DNA of 64,000 bases, taken from NCBI GenBank assembly GCA_015272165.1, contig JACYMF010000012.1:1-64000 (forward strand). The letters run 5' to 3'. The notes under the pieces are model-generated. The model saw nothing but the letters and a program-made list of their open reading frames with translations, was not told where the DNA came from and searched no databases. This document shows, piece by piece, positions 43,486-51,358 of the stretch; the stretch's first letter is position 1, and every line of letters begins with the position of its first letter. Source of the DNA: Cyanobacterium sp. T60_A2020_053. GTDB lineage: Bacteria; Cyanobacteriota; Cyanobacteriia; Cyanobacteriales; Cyanobacteriaceae. The position numbers were made by a program, and so were the translations under genes.

Positions 43486-43521
43486 AATTAAGAATTATGA
43501 ATTATGAATTATGAATTATGA
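43486..43521. repeat. ATTATGA heptamer array
   Basis: Five copies of ATTATGA (the complement of the CATAATT-type array), followed by GCCCCTTGCCC pyrimidine repeats. Lies between accC and the WcaF-like gene. Confidence 0.85.
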
Positions 43522-43572
43522 ATTTCCTTTGCCCCTTGCCCCTTGCCCTTTGCCCTTTTAACCCATTATCAA

Positions 43573-44169
43573 TTAATTTAAAGACCTTTTCTGTCTGACT
43601 TGACAAGGGCTACCCCACGCTATGACTTCATGGGGAATATTTTTTAATACCGTACTTCTTGCCCCAATTACAGTATTAGCACCAATTTTGACACCCGGGG
43701 CGATAAAACAATCACTGGCTACCCAGACACCGTTACCAATGGCGATGGGCGCTGTGGTTAAACTAAAGTGAATATCGTTAATGTCATGGCTTCCTGTGCA
43801 GAGATAGCTATTTTGAGAAATAACGCTATGACAACCGATTTTGATTTCATTTAAGCTATACAAATAGACGTTATCGCCAATCCAACTGTAATCGCCTATT
43901 TCGACTTTCCACGGGAAAAGGATACGGGCGCTGGGGCGTATCACTACTCCTTGCCCAATTTTTGCTCCAAATAATTTTAATAATCCTCTTCTAATGCCAT
44001 AAAAGTTATGGGGAGTAAGGGGAAACACAATACCTTCAATTAACCACCATAAAAATATAAACCACTGAGGGCGCCCACGGTCAAAATTTGGCTGTCGATA
44101 TTGGCTCAAATTAATATATGGTTTGGCATCTAAAATTGGTTCGGCAGAATCGCTCAGATTTTCAGACAT
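43573..44169 (-). CDS. WcaF-like hexapeptide acetyltransferase
   Basis: 198 aa from the ATG at 44169; upstream codons to 44238 look like intergenic repeat. Left-handed beta-helix transferase: hexapeptide repeats from about residue 70 (IGQGVVIRPSARI, VEIGDYSWIGDNVYLYSL, IGCHSVISQNSYLCTGSHDI) and the C-terminal VKIGANTVIGARSTVLKNIP. The pattern, including GSHDI and the SPAK-like ending WGSPCQVR, fits colanic-acid type WcaF and other sugar O-acetyltransferases. Substrate unknown; no polysaccharide cluster is next to it. Confidence 0.82.
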   Translation of the reverse strand: MSENLSDSAEPILDAKPYINLSQYRQPNFDRGRPQWFIFLWWLIEGIVFPLTPHNFYGIRRGLLKLFGAKIGQGVVIRPSARILFPWKVEIGDYSWIGDNVYLYSLNEIKIGCHSVISQNSYLCTGSHDINDIHFSLTTAPIAIGNGVWVASDCFIAPGVKIGANTVIGARSTVLKNIPHEVIAWGSPCQVRQKRSLN

Positions 44170-44214
44170 GGTAATTAAAGTTTGATGACAAAGTGTAGTC
44201 GTGAGGGAAAAGGG

Positions 44215-44470
44215 CAAAGTGAAAAGGGCAAGAGGCAAAGGGAAGAAAAAATTTAGAATTTAGAATTTAGAAAACAATTAGGGTCTGCTGAATAAATCAA
44301 AACCCTTATTAAACAAAGGTTTAAAGTCTATTCTACATAACAAAAAGTGTCATAAATTGACTTTTTTCTCTAAAAATACTGTACTTTTTCTATCCCAACC
44401 AAAAATTCTACATTCTTCATTCTTCATTCCTTCCATTATCCATTGTCAATTGTCAACTTGCCTTCACCGT
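44215..44470. repeat. intergenic short-repeat mosaic
   Basis: GGGCAAGAGGCAAAGGG, TTTAGAA heptamers, AACAATTA, GGGTCTGCTGAATAAATC, TTGACTTTTTTCTCTAAAAA (also at 51199) and CATTATCCATTGTCAATTG. No gene in the 319 bases between the acetyltransferase start and petG. Confidence 0.7.
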
Positions 44471-44488
44471 TACCCCATGAAAAAACAT

Positions 44489-44605
44489 TTATTCTACACC
44501 AATTTCATTGGTACGTTTGTATTGACGATACGCCGCCACAAATAATCCCATCAGGGTGACAGGAATTAAACCTAAAACAATACCGAGTAATAAAGGCTCA
44601 ATCAT
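44489..44605 (-). CDS. petG: cytochrome b6-f complex subunit PetG
   Basis: 38-aa single-span subunit of the cytochrome b6f complex in the thylakoid membrane. Reading the minus strand from the ATG at 44605 gives [20 protein letters not shown] followed by [18 protein letters not shown] and TAA. This matches the PetG pattern VEPLLxGIVLGLxPVTxxGLFVxAYxQY. It is essential for complex assembly in characterised organisms. Too short for usual ORF length limits, but the match covers the whole protein. The start has TAATAACAAA upstream and no clear Shine-Dalgarno. Confidence 0.95.
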   Translation of the reverse strand: MIEPLLLGIVLGLIPVTLMGLFVAAYRQYKRTNEIGVE

Positions 44606-44941
44606 TTTGTTATTAATTATTTAATAGTTGATTATCTTTGTTAGGTTAACATCTTACCAGATTTGTTCACGCTACTGAGAACGAGGACACAAAATCTCTC
44701 AATGAAAGGGAGTTTTTTGCAAAGTCTGCATCAAAATTGATTTATAAGGTGTCAGGTATCAGGTCGCAGGTATTAGGTTAAATTCAAACTGTTGATTTAT
44801 AGTAATTATATTTTTAAAAGACTCAAAGTCATACTGACTTTGTTAAAATTCTCTATCAATTGTCCATTATCAATTGTCAATTATCCATTACTCTCACGAC
44901 ACTAAGTTTTTATCAACAAAATATAGAAAAGATTGCTATTT
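44606..44941. other. region between petG and parA
   Basis: AT-rich petG promoter region, then GGTGTCAGGTATCAGG repeats (44750-44780) and ATTGTCCATTATCAATTG repeats (44858-44892). No gene seen. Confidence 0.5.
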
Positions 44942-45844
44942 TTAGTTTTTATTAATTTTTGTCAAAAAGTCTTCTGTTAACTTAACAAAGGCTTTCGAGG
45001 CTGAGGTGGAGGGCGCTGATAACACGACAGGGGTAAACATATCTACGGCTTTAGCGACATTAACATCCATGGGAATGTCGGTGGCAAAAATTTTATTTTG
45101 AGTAAAATCTTGTTCAACTCTCTTTTTAACTTGGGAGTAATAACGATCTGATCTACCGAATAGTCCTGTTTCTGATAAAACAAAAACAATACCTAATAAT
45201 TCTAAACTGAGAGGGTCTCTTTCTTCATGACTTTTTTTCAAGTTCTTAATACGGCGCTCTAATAGCTGAATCCCAACGAGAGAGAGTGGTTCGGGGCGCG
45301 CTGGTAACAAGTAAAAATCGCTGGCGGCAAGGGCGCTACGGGTTAAAAGATTATAACCGGGGGCACAATCCATAATGATAAAGTCATATTCTTCTACGAC
45401 TGGGTGAATAATCGTATCAATTAAAACCCGTTCAAAATTATTCCAAACTCGCTCGAAGTGATCAGTTTTTCCTGCCTCTACTGCTTCTTTATGTAGCATT
45501 TCCGATACCAAGAACTCGTCATATAGTTCAATGTCACCCGGTAATAATTCTAGGGTATCAACTTCACACACTGATTTAGTGATAATATCCTGAACGGTTA
45601 ATTTGGCATAGGGATTCGGCTGAATTACCCCATCTATTAGGTAACTGAGGGTTTTTCTTTTTTTGCGTAGCTGTCCAAATTCTTGGGGAGGTAATAAGCT
45701 GAGAGTGGCGCTGATTTGTGAATCTAGGTCTAAAACAAGAACTTTTTTCTTAAAATTATTGGCTAAACAAGTGGCGAGGTTAACCGTTAAAGTTGTTTTA
45801 CCTACTCCCCCTTTCATATTTACTGTGCTGATAATGTAACCCAT
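44942..45844 (-). CDS. ParA-family ATPase
   Basis: 300 aa from the ATG at 45844, so the deviant Walker motif NMKGGVGKTT lies at residues 9-18; a longer frame to 45979 adds unrelated residues. Further motifs: VLVLDLDSQISATLSLL (switch I region) and YDFIIMDCAPGYNLLTR (Walker B). There is no ParB or parS-like site next to it, so a role in chromosome partition cannot be assumed; orphan ParA/MinD relatives position carboxysomes, pili or other cargoes. The insert RKKRKTLSYLIDGV is typical of plasmid-type ParA. Confidence 0.83.
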   Translation of the reverse strand: MGYIISTVNMKGGVGKTTLTVNLATCLANNFKKKVLVLDLDSQISATLSLLPPQEFGQLRKKRKTLSYLIDGVIQPNPYAKLTVQDIITKSVCEVDTLELLPGDIELYDEFLVSEMLHKEAVEAGKTDHFERVWNNFERVLIDTIIHPVVEEYDFIIMDCAPGYNLLTRSALAASDFYLLPARPEPLSLVGIQLLERRIKNLKKSHEERDPLSLELLGIVFVLSETGLFGRSDRYYSQVKKRVEQDFTQNKIFATDIPMDVNVAKAVDMFTPVVLSAPSTSASKAFVKLTEDFLTKINKN

Positions 45845-46457
45845 AAAACTCAGAGAAATACTATTGCTAACTAATCTTATGACATAACAGTTCATCTTCT
45901 GCACTTTCTGAGAAAATCTATAATCTATTGAAAGGTTGCTGAAAAGTATTGTGGGTCTTGCTAAGGAAACGGAAGACAAAGGGAGATGATTAATTATCCA
46001 TTATCTCCACGATTCCACTTCTCCATCAAACCCTAATTATTTTTTCAGCGCCCTCCCCGTTTATTTTCATCAAAATATGGGCATCATGATAAGTAAAAAA
46101 ATAATCAAATCTTAAAAAAACATTAAGAAAAATAAAGAACCGAATTTATAGCGTTCGGTAATTACTGAAAAGATAGCCTTTTATACTAACTCAAAATGAG
46201 TCATCATATATAATAACAGTTAAGAAATCGTCATATTTTGAGGCGGACTCCATTGTAAACGACAGAAAGGACGTTAATTTATAAAAAAACTAACAAATGT
46301 GAACTTTTTTTAATCAGTTGCCGTCTATAAAGTCAGTAAAATAAAGAGGATAGCCAAAAGAGAAGTCCCAAAGACTTCTGACCGATATAAGAATTGTTAT
46401 CCAGTAACAATCTTATCACAAAAAAAACGCGCTTGAAGTTAGGAGAAGATTAGCCCT
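45845..46457. other. long leader upstream of the sigma factor gene
   Basis: 613 bases without a gene. It holds a TTGCTGAAAAGTATTGTGGG module (45928), an AGCGCCCTCCCC motif (46049), an AT-rich promoter-like stretch with TTTTATACTAACT (46171), and a perfect hairpin AGAAGTC/GACTTCT with a 5-base loop at 46360-46378 about 80 bases before the start codon. The long leader suggests post-transcriptional or multi-promoter control. Confidence 0.5.
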
Positions 46458-47444
46458 ATGCCCACCGCAAAAGTTAATGCAATGGACAAGAAAAAAGTTA
46501 ACACCGTTGATATGGTGCGGACTTATTTACAAGAAATTGGCAAAGTACCCCTTTTAAGTCATGAGCAGGAAATTGTCTTCGGCAAACAGGTGCAGATGAT
46601 GATGTCTTTGTATGGTGAGAAAGAAAGTCTTGCTGAAAAGTTAGATAGAGAGCCGACTTGGGAGGAGTGGGCAGAGGTTGTCAATCAAACTCCTGCGGAC
46701 TTGAAAAAGTTAATTTATCAGGGTAAACGCGCCAAACAAAAAATGATTGAGGCGAATTTGCGTCTGGTGGTTGCCATCGCTAAAAAGTATCAAAAGCGCA
46801 ATATGGAATTTTTGGATTTGATCCAAGAAGGTAGTCTTGGTTTGGAAAGAGGGGTAGAAAAATTTGATCCTACTAAGGGTTTTAAGTTTTCTACTTACGC
46901 TTATTGGTGGATTCGTCAAGCCATTACCCGTGCGATTGCCCAACAAGCGAGAACTATTCGCCTACCTATTCATATTACTGAAAAATTAAATAAAATTAAG
47001 AAAACTCAACGGGAGTTATCTCAAAAGTTGGGTAGAAGCCCCAATCAAGCTGAAATAGCAAGGGCGCTGGATTTAGAACCTGCTCAAATTCGTGAGTATT
47101 TCAGTATTGCCCGTCAACCTATTTCCCTTGATGTAAAAGTGGGGGATAATCAGGATACAGAATTATCTGAGTTGTTGGAAGATGAGGGTTTATCTCCTGA
47201 TAAATATATTACTCAGGAATCTATGCGCCATGATCTACACCGTTTGTTGGATGAGTTAACACCCCAACAGCAGGAAGTGGTAAAACTTCGTTTCGGTTTA
47301 GATGATGGCAGGGAGCTATCTCTTGCTAAAATTGGTCAGAGAATGAGTATTAGTAGAGAAAGGGTAAGACAGTTAGAGCAACAAGCATTGGCTCACTTGC
47401 GCAAAAAGCGCGGTAGTGTGAAGGAATATATCGTTACTGCTTAG
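46458..47444 (+). CDS. group 2 sigma-70 factor (RpoD/SigA family)
   Basis: 328 aa. Region 1.2 begins VDMVRTYLQEIGKVPLLSHE; region 2 is intact with EANLRLVVAIAKKYQKRNME and KGFKFSTYAYWWIRQAITRA; region 3 has RLPIHITEKLNKIKKTQREL; region 4.2 has the helix-turn-helix LAKIGQRMSISRERVRQLEQ. The short N-terminus without region 1.1 makes it a group 2 (non-essential, stress or circadian) factor rather than SigA. The start of region 1.2 reminds me of SigD, but the subgroup is uncertain. Group 2 factors in cyanobacteria respond to light, carbon and nitrogen status. Confidence 0.9.
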   Translation: MPTAKVNAMDKKKVNTVDMVRTYLQEIGKVPLLSHEQEIVFGKQVQMMMSLYGEKESLAEKLDREPTWEEWAEVVNQTPADLKKLIYQGKRAKQKMIEANLRLVVAIAKKYQKRNMEFLDLIQEGSLGLERGVEKFDPTKGFKFSTYAYWWIRQAITRAIAQQARTIRLPIHITEKLNKIKKTQRELSQKLGRSPNQAEIARALDLEPAQIREYFSIARQPISLDVKVGDNQDTELSELLEDEGLSPDKYITQESMRHDLHRLLDELTPQQQEVVKLRFGLDDGRELSLAKIGQRMSISRERVRQLEQQALAHLRKKRGSVKEYIVTA

Positions 47445-47466
47445 TTTTATCTATTCTTCCATATCA

Positions 47467-47495
47467 GCCCTTCTCCTTTGGGAGCAGGGCGTTTT
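47467..47495 (+). terminator. terminator of the sigma factor gene
   Basis: GCCCT-T-CTCC and GGGAG-C-AGGGC form an imperfect stem with loop TTT, followed by GTTTTC. It lies 22 bases after the stop codon. Confidence 0.55.
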
Positions 47496-47627
47496 CATTC
47501 TCAAAAATGTTAGTTTCTCAAACTAGCCAATAATCTGAAATTCAGAGGTTTTTAACTACTAATAAATCAATTAATAGTAAAAAATCCTCCTGTCTCCCTG
47601 TCAACCTGTCTTCTTGTCAAAAACAAA

Positions 47628-47897
47628 TCAATTTTGATCCTGACTTTGAAAACGCCCTGCTTTGGGAGGGGGTTTTTGTTTGCTTGACCACTGCCCGTGA
47701 ATGCTCACAAAATAGGGTATTATGTAGCTAAGGAGGGCGCTAGTCCATCTTTCTTGGTTCATTTCTCCTTTGATTAATGCTGTGCCATGGTTAATCATAA
47801 ATAAAGTTGTACCCACGAATAAAGCGACAGGAATGGCTTTTTTGGCGCACTGAGGGTTAATTAAATCTTTGCCATAGCTGATTATTTGTTGTTTCAT
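47628..47897 (-). CDS. NrtS-like small membrane protein
   Basis: 89 aa with two membrane spans (about 20-38 and 52-70). The pattern AIPVALFVGTTLFMINHGTA, then NQERWTSALLSYIIPYFVSIHGQ, matches the NrtS family, whose two-subunit form in marine Synechococcus acts in nitrate/nitrite uptake. Here there is a single gene without a partner, so it could form a homo-oligomer. The hydrophilic tail (SSKQKPPPKAGRFQSQDQN) is not conserved. Identification rests on the INHG and PYxVS pattern. Confidence 0.65.
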   Translation of the reverse strand: MKQQIISYGKDLINPQCAKKAIPVALFVGTTLFMINHGTALIKGEMNQERWTSALLSYIIPYFVSIHGQWSSKQKPPPKAGRFQSQDQN

Positions 47898-47940
47898 ATC
47901 AAATTAAGGTGGTGCTGACAATTTAGTTTAATTGACTAGA

Positions 47941-47964
47941 ATCGGGCTAGAAGACCGAAATACG
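47941..47964. repeat. GAATCGGGCTAGAAG hairpin, degraded copy
   Basis: AATCGGGCTAGAAGACCGAAATA. The related intact hairpin TCGGGCT/AGCCCGA is at 54694-54710. Both lie just 5' or 3' of minus-strand genes. Confidence 0.55.
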
Positions 47965-47995
47965 GGGAAAAGCAAAACGCTGTGATCTTTATAAA

Positions 47996-48709
47996 CTAGC
48001 TGACTACTTTAATTTTTCCACTGCATAATAGATGATTTTTGTCAATTATTAATTTTTCTAATTCCACATCATTGCCTAGATTAATTACAAAATTACTGAT
48101 GGTTTTATTATTAATTTCCTCAATACCTTCAATATATAAGGAATCAAATAATAACTTTTGGCTGTTATCAATCATTAATTTAGTTTTGATGGTTATTGAT
48201 TTTTCCTGAGAGGAAGTCTTAATTATGTTACCATTTAAAGTAATGAAATTATGTTCTAGGTTAATATAATTCCACTTAATATTATGATTAAATATTTCTG
48301 TTTCTATGATAGCTTCATGTTGTAATAATAATTTAACAAAATCTGTTAAACCTTGTGTTAGAAGATTTGATTTTAAAGATTCCTGTAGGTCTTTTTCATT
48401 AAGATTGATTTCTCCTACAATATAAATAGGATGTAATAATTTTAAAGGTTTTCCTCGCAATATACTTCCTAAATTAACTTCAATATTTATAGTATTTAAT
48501 AGGGCTTGATTAACACAAATTCCTTTATAAATTACTTGTTTGGCTTCAATGGTTACGCTTTTAATTTTTCCTTTTAGTATATCTCGATCTTTTGCTTCAA
48601 TGTGGATGGAAAAATCTTCTAAAGAATCTAATTGAGACCTTACCCATAGTTTAATGGCTGGGGAAAGAAAACGGGCAATGAGATCGGATTTTTTTTGATG
48701 ATTACTCAT
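47996..48709 (-). CDS. DUF2993 family protein
   Basis: 237 aa without an N-terminal signal. The N-terminal half SNHQKKSDLIARFLSPAIKL, then VRSQLDSLEDFSIHIEAKDR, and the later ILRGKPLKLLHPIYIVGEIN match DUF2993 proteins, which adopt a lipid-binding-like fold; the mycobacterial relative LmeA works in lipomannan elongation. Cyanobacterial members are uncharacterised. It is followed upstream (on its strand) by nothing close. High A/T content with many I and N is usual in this genome. Confidence 0.72.
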   Translation of the reverse strand: MSNHQKKSDLIARFLSPAIKLWVRSQLDSLEDFSIHIEAKDRDILKGKIKSVTIEAKQVIYKGICVNQALLNTINIEVNLGSILRGKPLKLLHPIYIVGEINLNEKDLQESLKSNLLTQGLTDFVKLLLQHEAIIETEIFNHNIKWNYINLEHNFITLNGNIIKTSSQEKSITIKTKLMIDNSQKLLFDSLYIEGIEEINNKTISNFVINLGNDVELEKLIIDKNHLLCSGKIKVVS

Positions 48710-48749
48710 TAAAATAATGATAAAGTTCCTTAATAAATGTAATGGTTTG

Positions 48750-48783
48750 CCCTCACCCCAACCCCTCTCCCACAGGAGAGGGG
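48750..48783. repeat. CCCCTCTCC hairpin module
   Basis: CCCTCACCCCAACCCCTCTC and CCACAGGAGAGGGG, one copy, between the DUF2993 gene and the fructosamine kinase family gene. Confidence 0.8.
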
Positions 48784-48791
48784 CATATTTT

Positions 48792-49643
48792 TTAAATAAT
48801 CTGATTAATCATAGCTTGTGCTTGGGCGCTGTAAGTTGAGCCAAAAAGGTTAAAGTGATTGAGGATGTGATAGAGATTATAAATGATTTTGCGCTGTTGA
48901 TAACCTTGATTTAACGCCCATTGTTGATTATACCCTTGATAAAAAGCCGGGGGAAAACCGCCAAATAATTCTGTCATGGCTATATCTGCTTCTCTGTCTC
49001 CATAATAAAAGGCAGGATCGTAAATTAATGGTTCATTTGTACTTAAAAATCCAGCATTTCCTCCCCATAAATCCCCATGTAGTGGGGAAGGTTGGGGTTG
49101 ATGGGTTGAGAGTTGATTATATACAGCGTTGATAATTTTTTCAGTATTACCAAAACCGGCGCCCTTCACCCTAGCGAGTTTTAATTGATAACCAATTCTT
49201 TTTTCGGCAAAAAATTCCGCCCAATTATGATGATAATCGTTAATTTGGGGAGTAGTGCCGATGGTGTTATTTTCCCCCCAGCCAAATTCAGCGCCCTCCA
49301 CCCGATGCAAAAGTGCTAAATTTTGCCCCATTTTCTGCCACCCTTGACTATTACCTTTAGTCATATCCAACCATTGCAAAATAAGATAACTATGTTTATC
49401 GGTAGCACCCCAACAAATGGGTTGTGGTACTTTTATAGTATCGGTGTGATATATTTCTTGTAAAGCAAAGGCTTCCACCCTAAACATATCAACGGCGGAA
49501 GGCTGATTTAGTTTGACAAAATAGCTGTTATTCTTGCCCTGTAAACGGTAGGCTTGATTGATACAACCACCACCAACGCTGATGGTTTTTACTAATTCAA
49601 AATCAGTATAACGGTGAAGGGCGCTGATAATTTCTGTCCACAT
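48792..49643 (-). CDS. fructosamine kinase family protein
   Basis: 283 aa from the ATG at 49643 (a TTG four codons earlier is possible). Small-molecule kinase fold related to aminoglycoside and choline kinases: SVGGGCINQAYRLQ nucleotide loop, YFVKLNQ with the ATP-binding Lys, LHGDLWGGN catalytic loop with Asp, and YDPAFYYGDREADIAMTELF. These match fructosamine-3-kinase (FN3K) relatives, which repair glycated proteins by phosphorylating ketoamines; ribulosamine kinase activity is common in bacteria. Substrate not tested by sequence alone. Confidence 0.88.
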   Translation of the reverse strand: MWTEIISALHRYTDFELVKTISVGGGCINQAYRLQGKNNSYFVKLNQPSAVDMFRVEAFALQEIYHTDTIKVPQPICWGATDKHSYLILQWLDMTKGNSQGWQKMGQNLALLHRVEGAEFGWGENNTIGTTPQINDYHHNWAEFFAEKRIGYQLKLARVKGAGFGNTEKIINAVYNQLSTHQPQPSPLHGDLWGGNAGFLSTNEPLIYDPAFYYGDREADIAMTELFGGFPPAFYQGYNQQWALNQGYQQRKIIYNLYHILNHFNLFGSTYSAQAQAMINQII

Positions 49644-49769
49644 GATGAAAAACAAGTTTTAAAAACACATTTATTATAATTCGTAAGGCAAGGGGTTTAA
49701 ATTCTTGTTGAGAGAAAAGGTAAAATAGTCAAAACTATAATTACCTTCAAAATACTATTTTAAAATCAA

Positions 49770-50207
49770 ATGATGAATGAAAATCCAGCGCCCTCTACCC
49801 CATCTCCATTAGAGTATAATTTATCATTAATTTATCTAGGTATATTATCACTAGAAATAGAGACAAGATTAAATGTAATTCCTCAGAATAAAACTGACTT
49901 AAATTTTGTCGTTGATAATGTGATTAAACTTTTAAAAAAAAATCAAGAATTACTTTATAGAGTAGTTTCTTTGTGGGAACAAATCGAAACTTTGCAGTCA
50001 GATCAAGAATATTATGGCACTATAAAAGATTATATAGAAAACTTTAAAGAATCAGTGGAAAATTACGAAAAATTTAAACTAAATTTACCCTCTGATAAAA
50101 TCAAAGACATTGCACTTAATACTTTAACAGAATTACTATTTTATAGCGGTATATCAGGAGAAAAGTTATTAAGGAATAAATTAGAAAATCTATTACCACA
50201 AGGATAG
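49770..50207 (+). CDS. hypothetical helical protein
   Basis: 145 aa, acidic, helical, no signal peptide or span. A short P/S-rich start (MMNENPAPSTPSPLEYN) precedes helices such as YLGILSLEIETRLNVIP and KDYIENFKESVENYEKFKLN. A dispersed AGCGCCCTC motif encodes PAPST near the start. Not recognised. The next gene starts 100 bases downstream on the same strand, so they might share a transcript. Confidence 0.5.
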   Translation: MMNENPAPSTPSPLEYNLSLIYLGILSLEIETRLNVIPQNKTDLNFVVDNVIKLLKKNQELLYRVVSLWEQIETLQSDQEYYGTIKDYIENFKESVENYEKFKLNLPSDKIKDIALNTLTELLFYSGISGEKLLRNKLENLLPQG

Positions 50208-50306
50208 ATGATAAAATAGTTATCTGTAATAATTGATTTATGATGAATTATTTAAGACTACTATATAAATACCAATACCTAAAATTATTCTTAACATTAA
50301 ATTATT

Positions 50307-51122
50307 ATGTGGTCTAAACTTTTCTTAGGAGTATTTTTTTCTATCTTCTTCGGTATATTTAATCCGGTGAAGGGCGCTGAAACTATCGAAATGACTTACA
50401 CGCCCTTGAGTTTTTCCCTTGATATTAGTAGTTTAGAAAATTTTGCCAACACAGGAGAAATTAATGCACAATTAAGACAATATACCAAGTCTTTAGACAA
50501 GGAAAGTTTAGCAGTTAATCAACTTAGTAATTTGTCGGCGGAGGATTTAACCGCTAGTTATGGCAAAAATCCCCCTGTGGCAATTATTCCCCCTCGTTTA
50601 AATCCTCCTGATAGTCAAAGTCAATCTATTATTGACGATATTAAGTCAAAGGGGGTGTTAAAGGTAGCTTTTCCTCAAAATACCCCTCCTTTTGGTTTTG
50701 TGGATGGTGAAGGGCGCTGGGGGGGATATTGTGGCTTTTTAACCAGAGAATTTACTACTTATTTACAAGAGAAATTAAACCTTGATTTTGAGCTTAATAT
50801 TTCTCATTTTCCTGTTAGTAGTACCAGTAATTTTAATTTAGTTAAAAATAATCAAGTTCATTTTGAATGTGGTACAAATGTGATTGATAGTCAACAAGAT
50901 AAAGTTGCTTTTTCTGTACCTTTTTTTGTTACGGGTAATAAATTTTTAGTATCTAATACTTCTAACCTTAATCCTAATCAATCTCTCAACAATTATAATA
51001 TTGCTGTGGTTAAAAATTCTCGTCATAATAATTTTATTAGGGCAAAATATCCCCAAGCAAAAACTACTTTTAAAGATTGTATCTTCGCAATTTACCCACC
51101 GTGTAATGAATTACACGGCTAA
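50307..51122 (+). CDS. solute-binding protein truncated by a three-hairpin element
   Basis: 271 aa. A signal peptide (1-24, ending VKGAE) and an N-terminal linker precede a family-3 extracellular solute-binding domain from about residue 110: IKSKGVLKVAFPQNTPPFGF and WGGYCGFLTREFTTYLQEKL. The domain breaks off after KNSRHNNFIRAKYPQAKTTF: the last 15 or so codons (ending PPCNELHG) read into a repeat element, so the second lobe is shortened. A normal family-3 protein would continue with further strands and helices. Probably a degraded or altered gene. Confidence 0.7.
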   Translation: MWSKLFLGVFFSIFFGIFNPVKGAETIEMTYTPLSFSLDISSLENFANTGEINAQLRQYTKSLDKESLAVNQLSNLSAEDLTASYGKNPPVAIIPPRLNPPDSQSQSIIDDIKSKGVLKVAFPQNTPPFGFVDGEGRWGGYCGFLTREFTTYLQEKLNLDFELNISHFPVSSTSNFNLVKNNQVHFECGTNVIDSQQDKVAFSVPFFVTGNKFLVSNTSNLNPNQSLNNYNIAVVKNSRHNNFIRAKYPQAKTTFKDCIFAIYPPCNELHG

Positions 51123-51195
51123 TAGCCCAATCGTTCAATAAATTGAACTAAGATTATCTTTAATTAATTTATAAGTGGTCAAACAGACTTGATAT
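51075..51195. repeat. three-hairpin element, copy C (reverse, internal deletion)
   Basis: CCGTGTAAT/ATTACACGG at 51099-51118 and GTTCAATAAATTGAAC at 51133-51148 are present; the AGCC-GAA-GGCT hairpin and about 25 bases around it are missing compared with copies A, B, D and E. It overlaps the 3' end of the solute-binding protein gene. Confidence 0.85.
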
Positions 51196-51198
51196 ATT

Positions 51199-51298
51199 GA
51201 CTTTTTTCTCTAAAAATACCGTATTTTTTCTTCCCTATCAAAAATGCTACATTCTAAATTCTCTCCCCTCACCAAAATACTTTTTCAGCAAACCCTAC
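51199..51298. repeat. TTGACTTTTTTCTC and CAAAATACTTTTTCAGC modules
   Basis: TTGACTTTTTTCTCTAAAAA (same as 44358), CTACATTCTAAATTC, then CACCAAAATACTTTTTCAGC and AAACCCTACC. Confidence 0.7.
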
Positions 51299-51358
51299 CT
51301 AGCAACTTAAATGCAAACTAACCTATAATCACCATAAAATTATGATAATTAATTGAAG

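Noticed and set aside
44357-44545. 62-codon plus-strand frame near petG
   Set aside because: It is made of dispersed repeats and the antisense of petG; the minus-strand petG frame matches a known protein end to end.
44942-45844. Plasmid or chromosome partition locus
   Set aside because: Only a ParA-type ATPase is present; no ParB gene or parS-like repeats adjoin.
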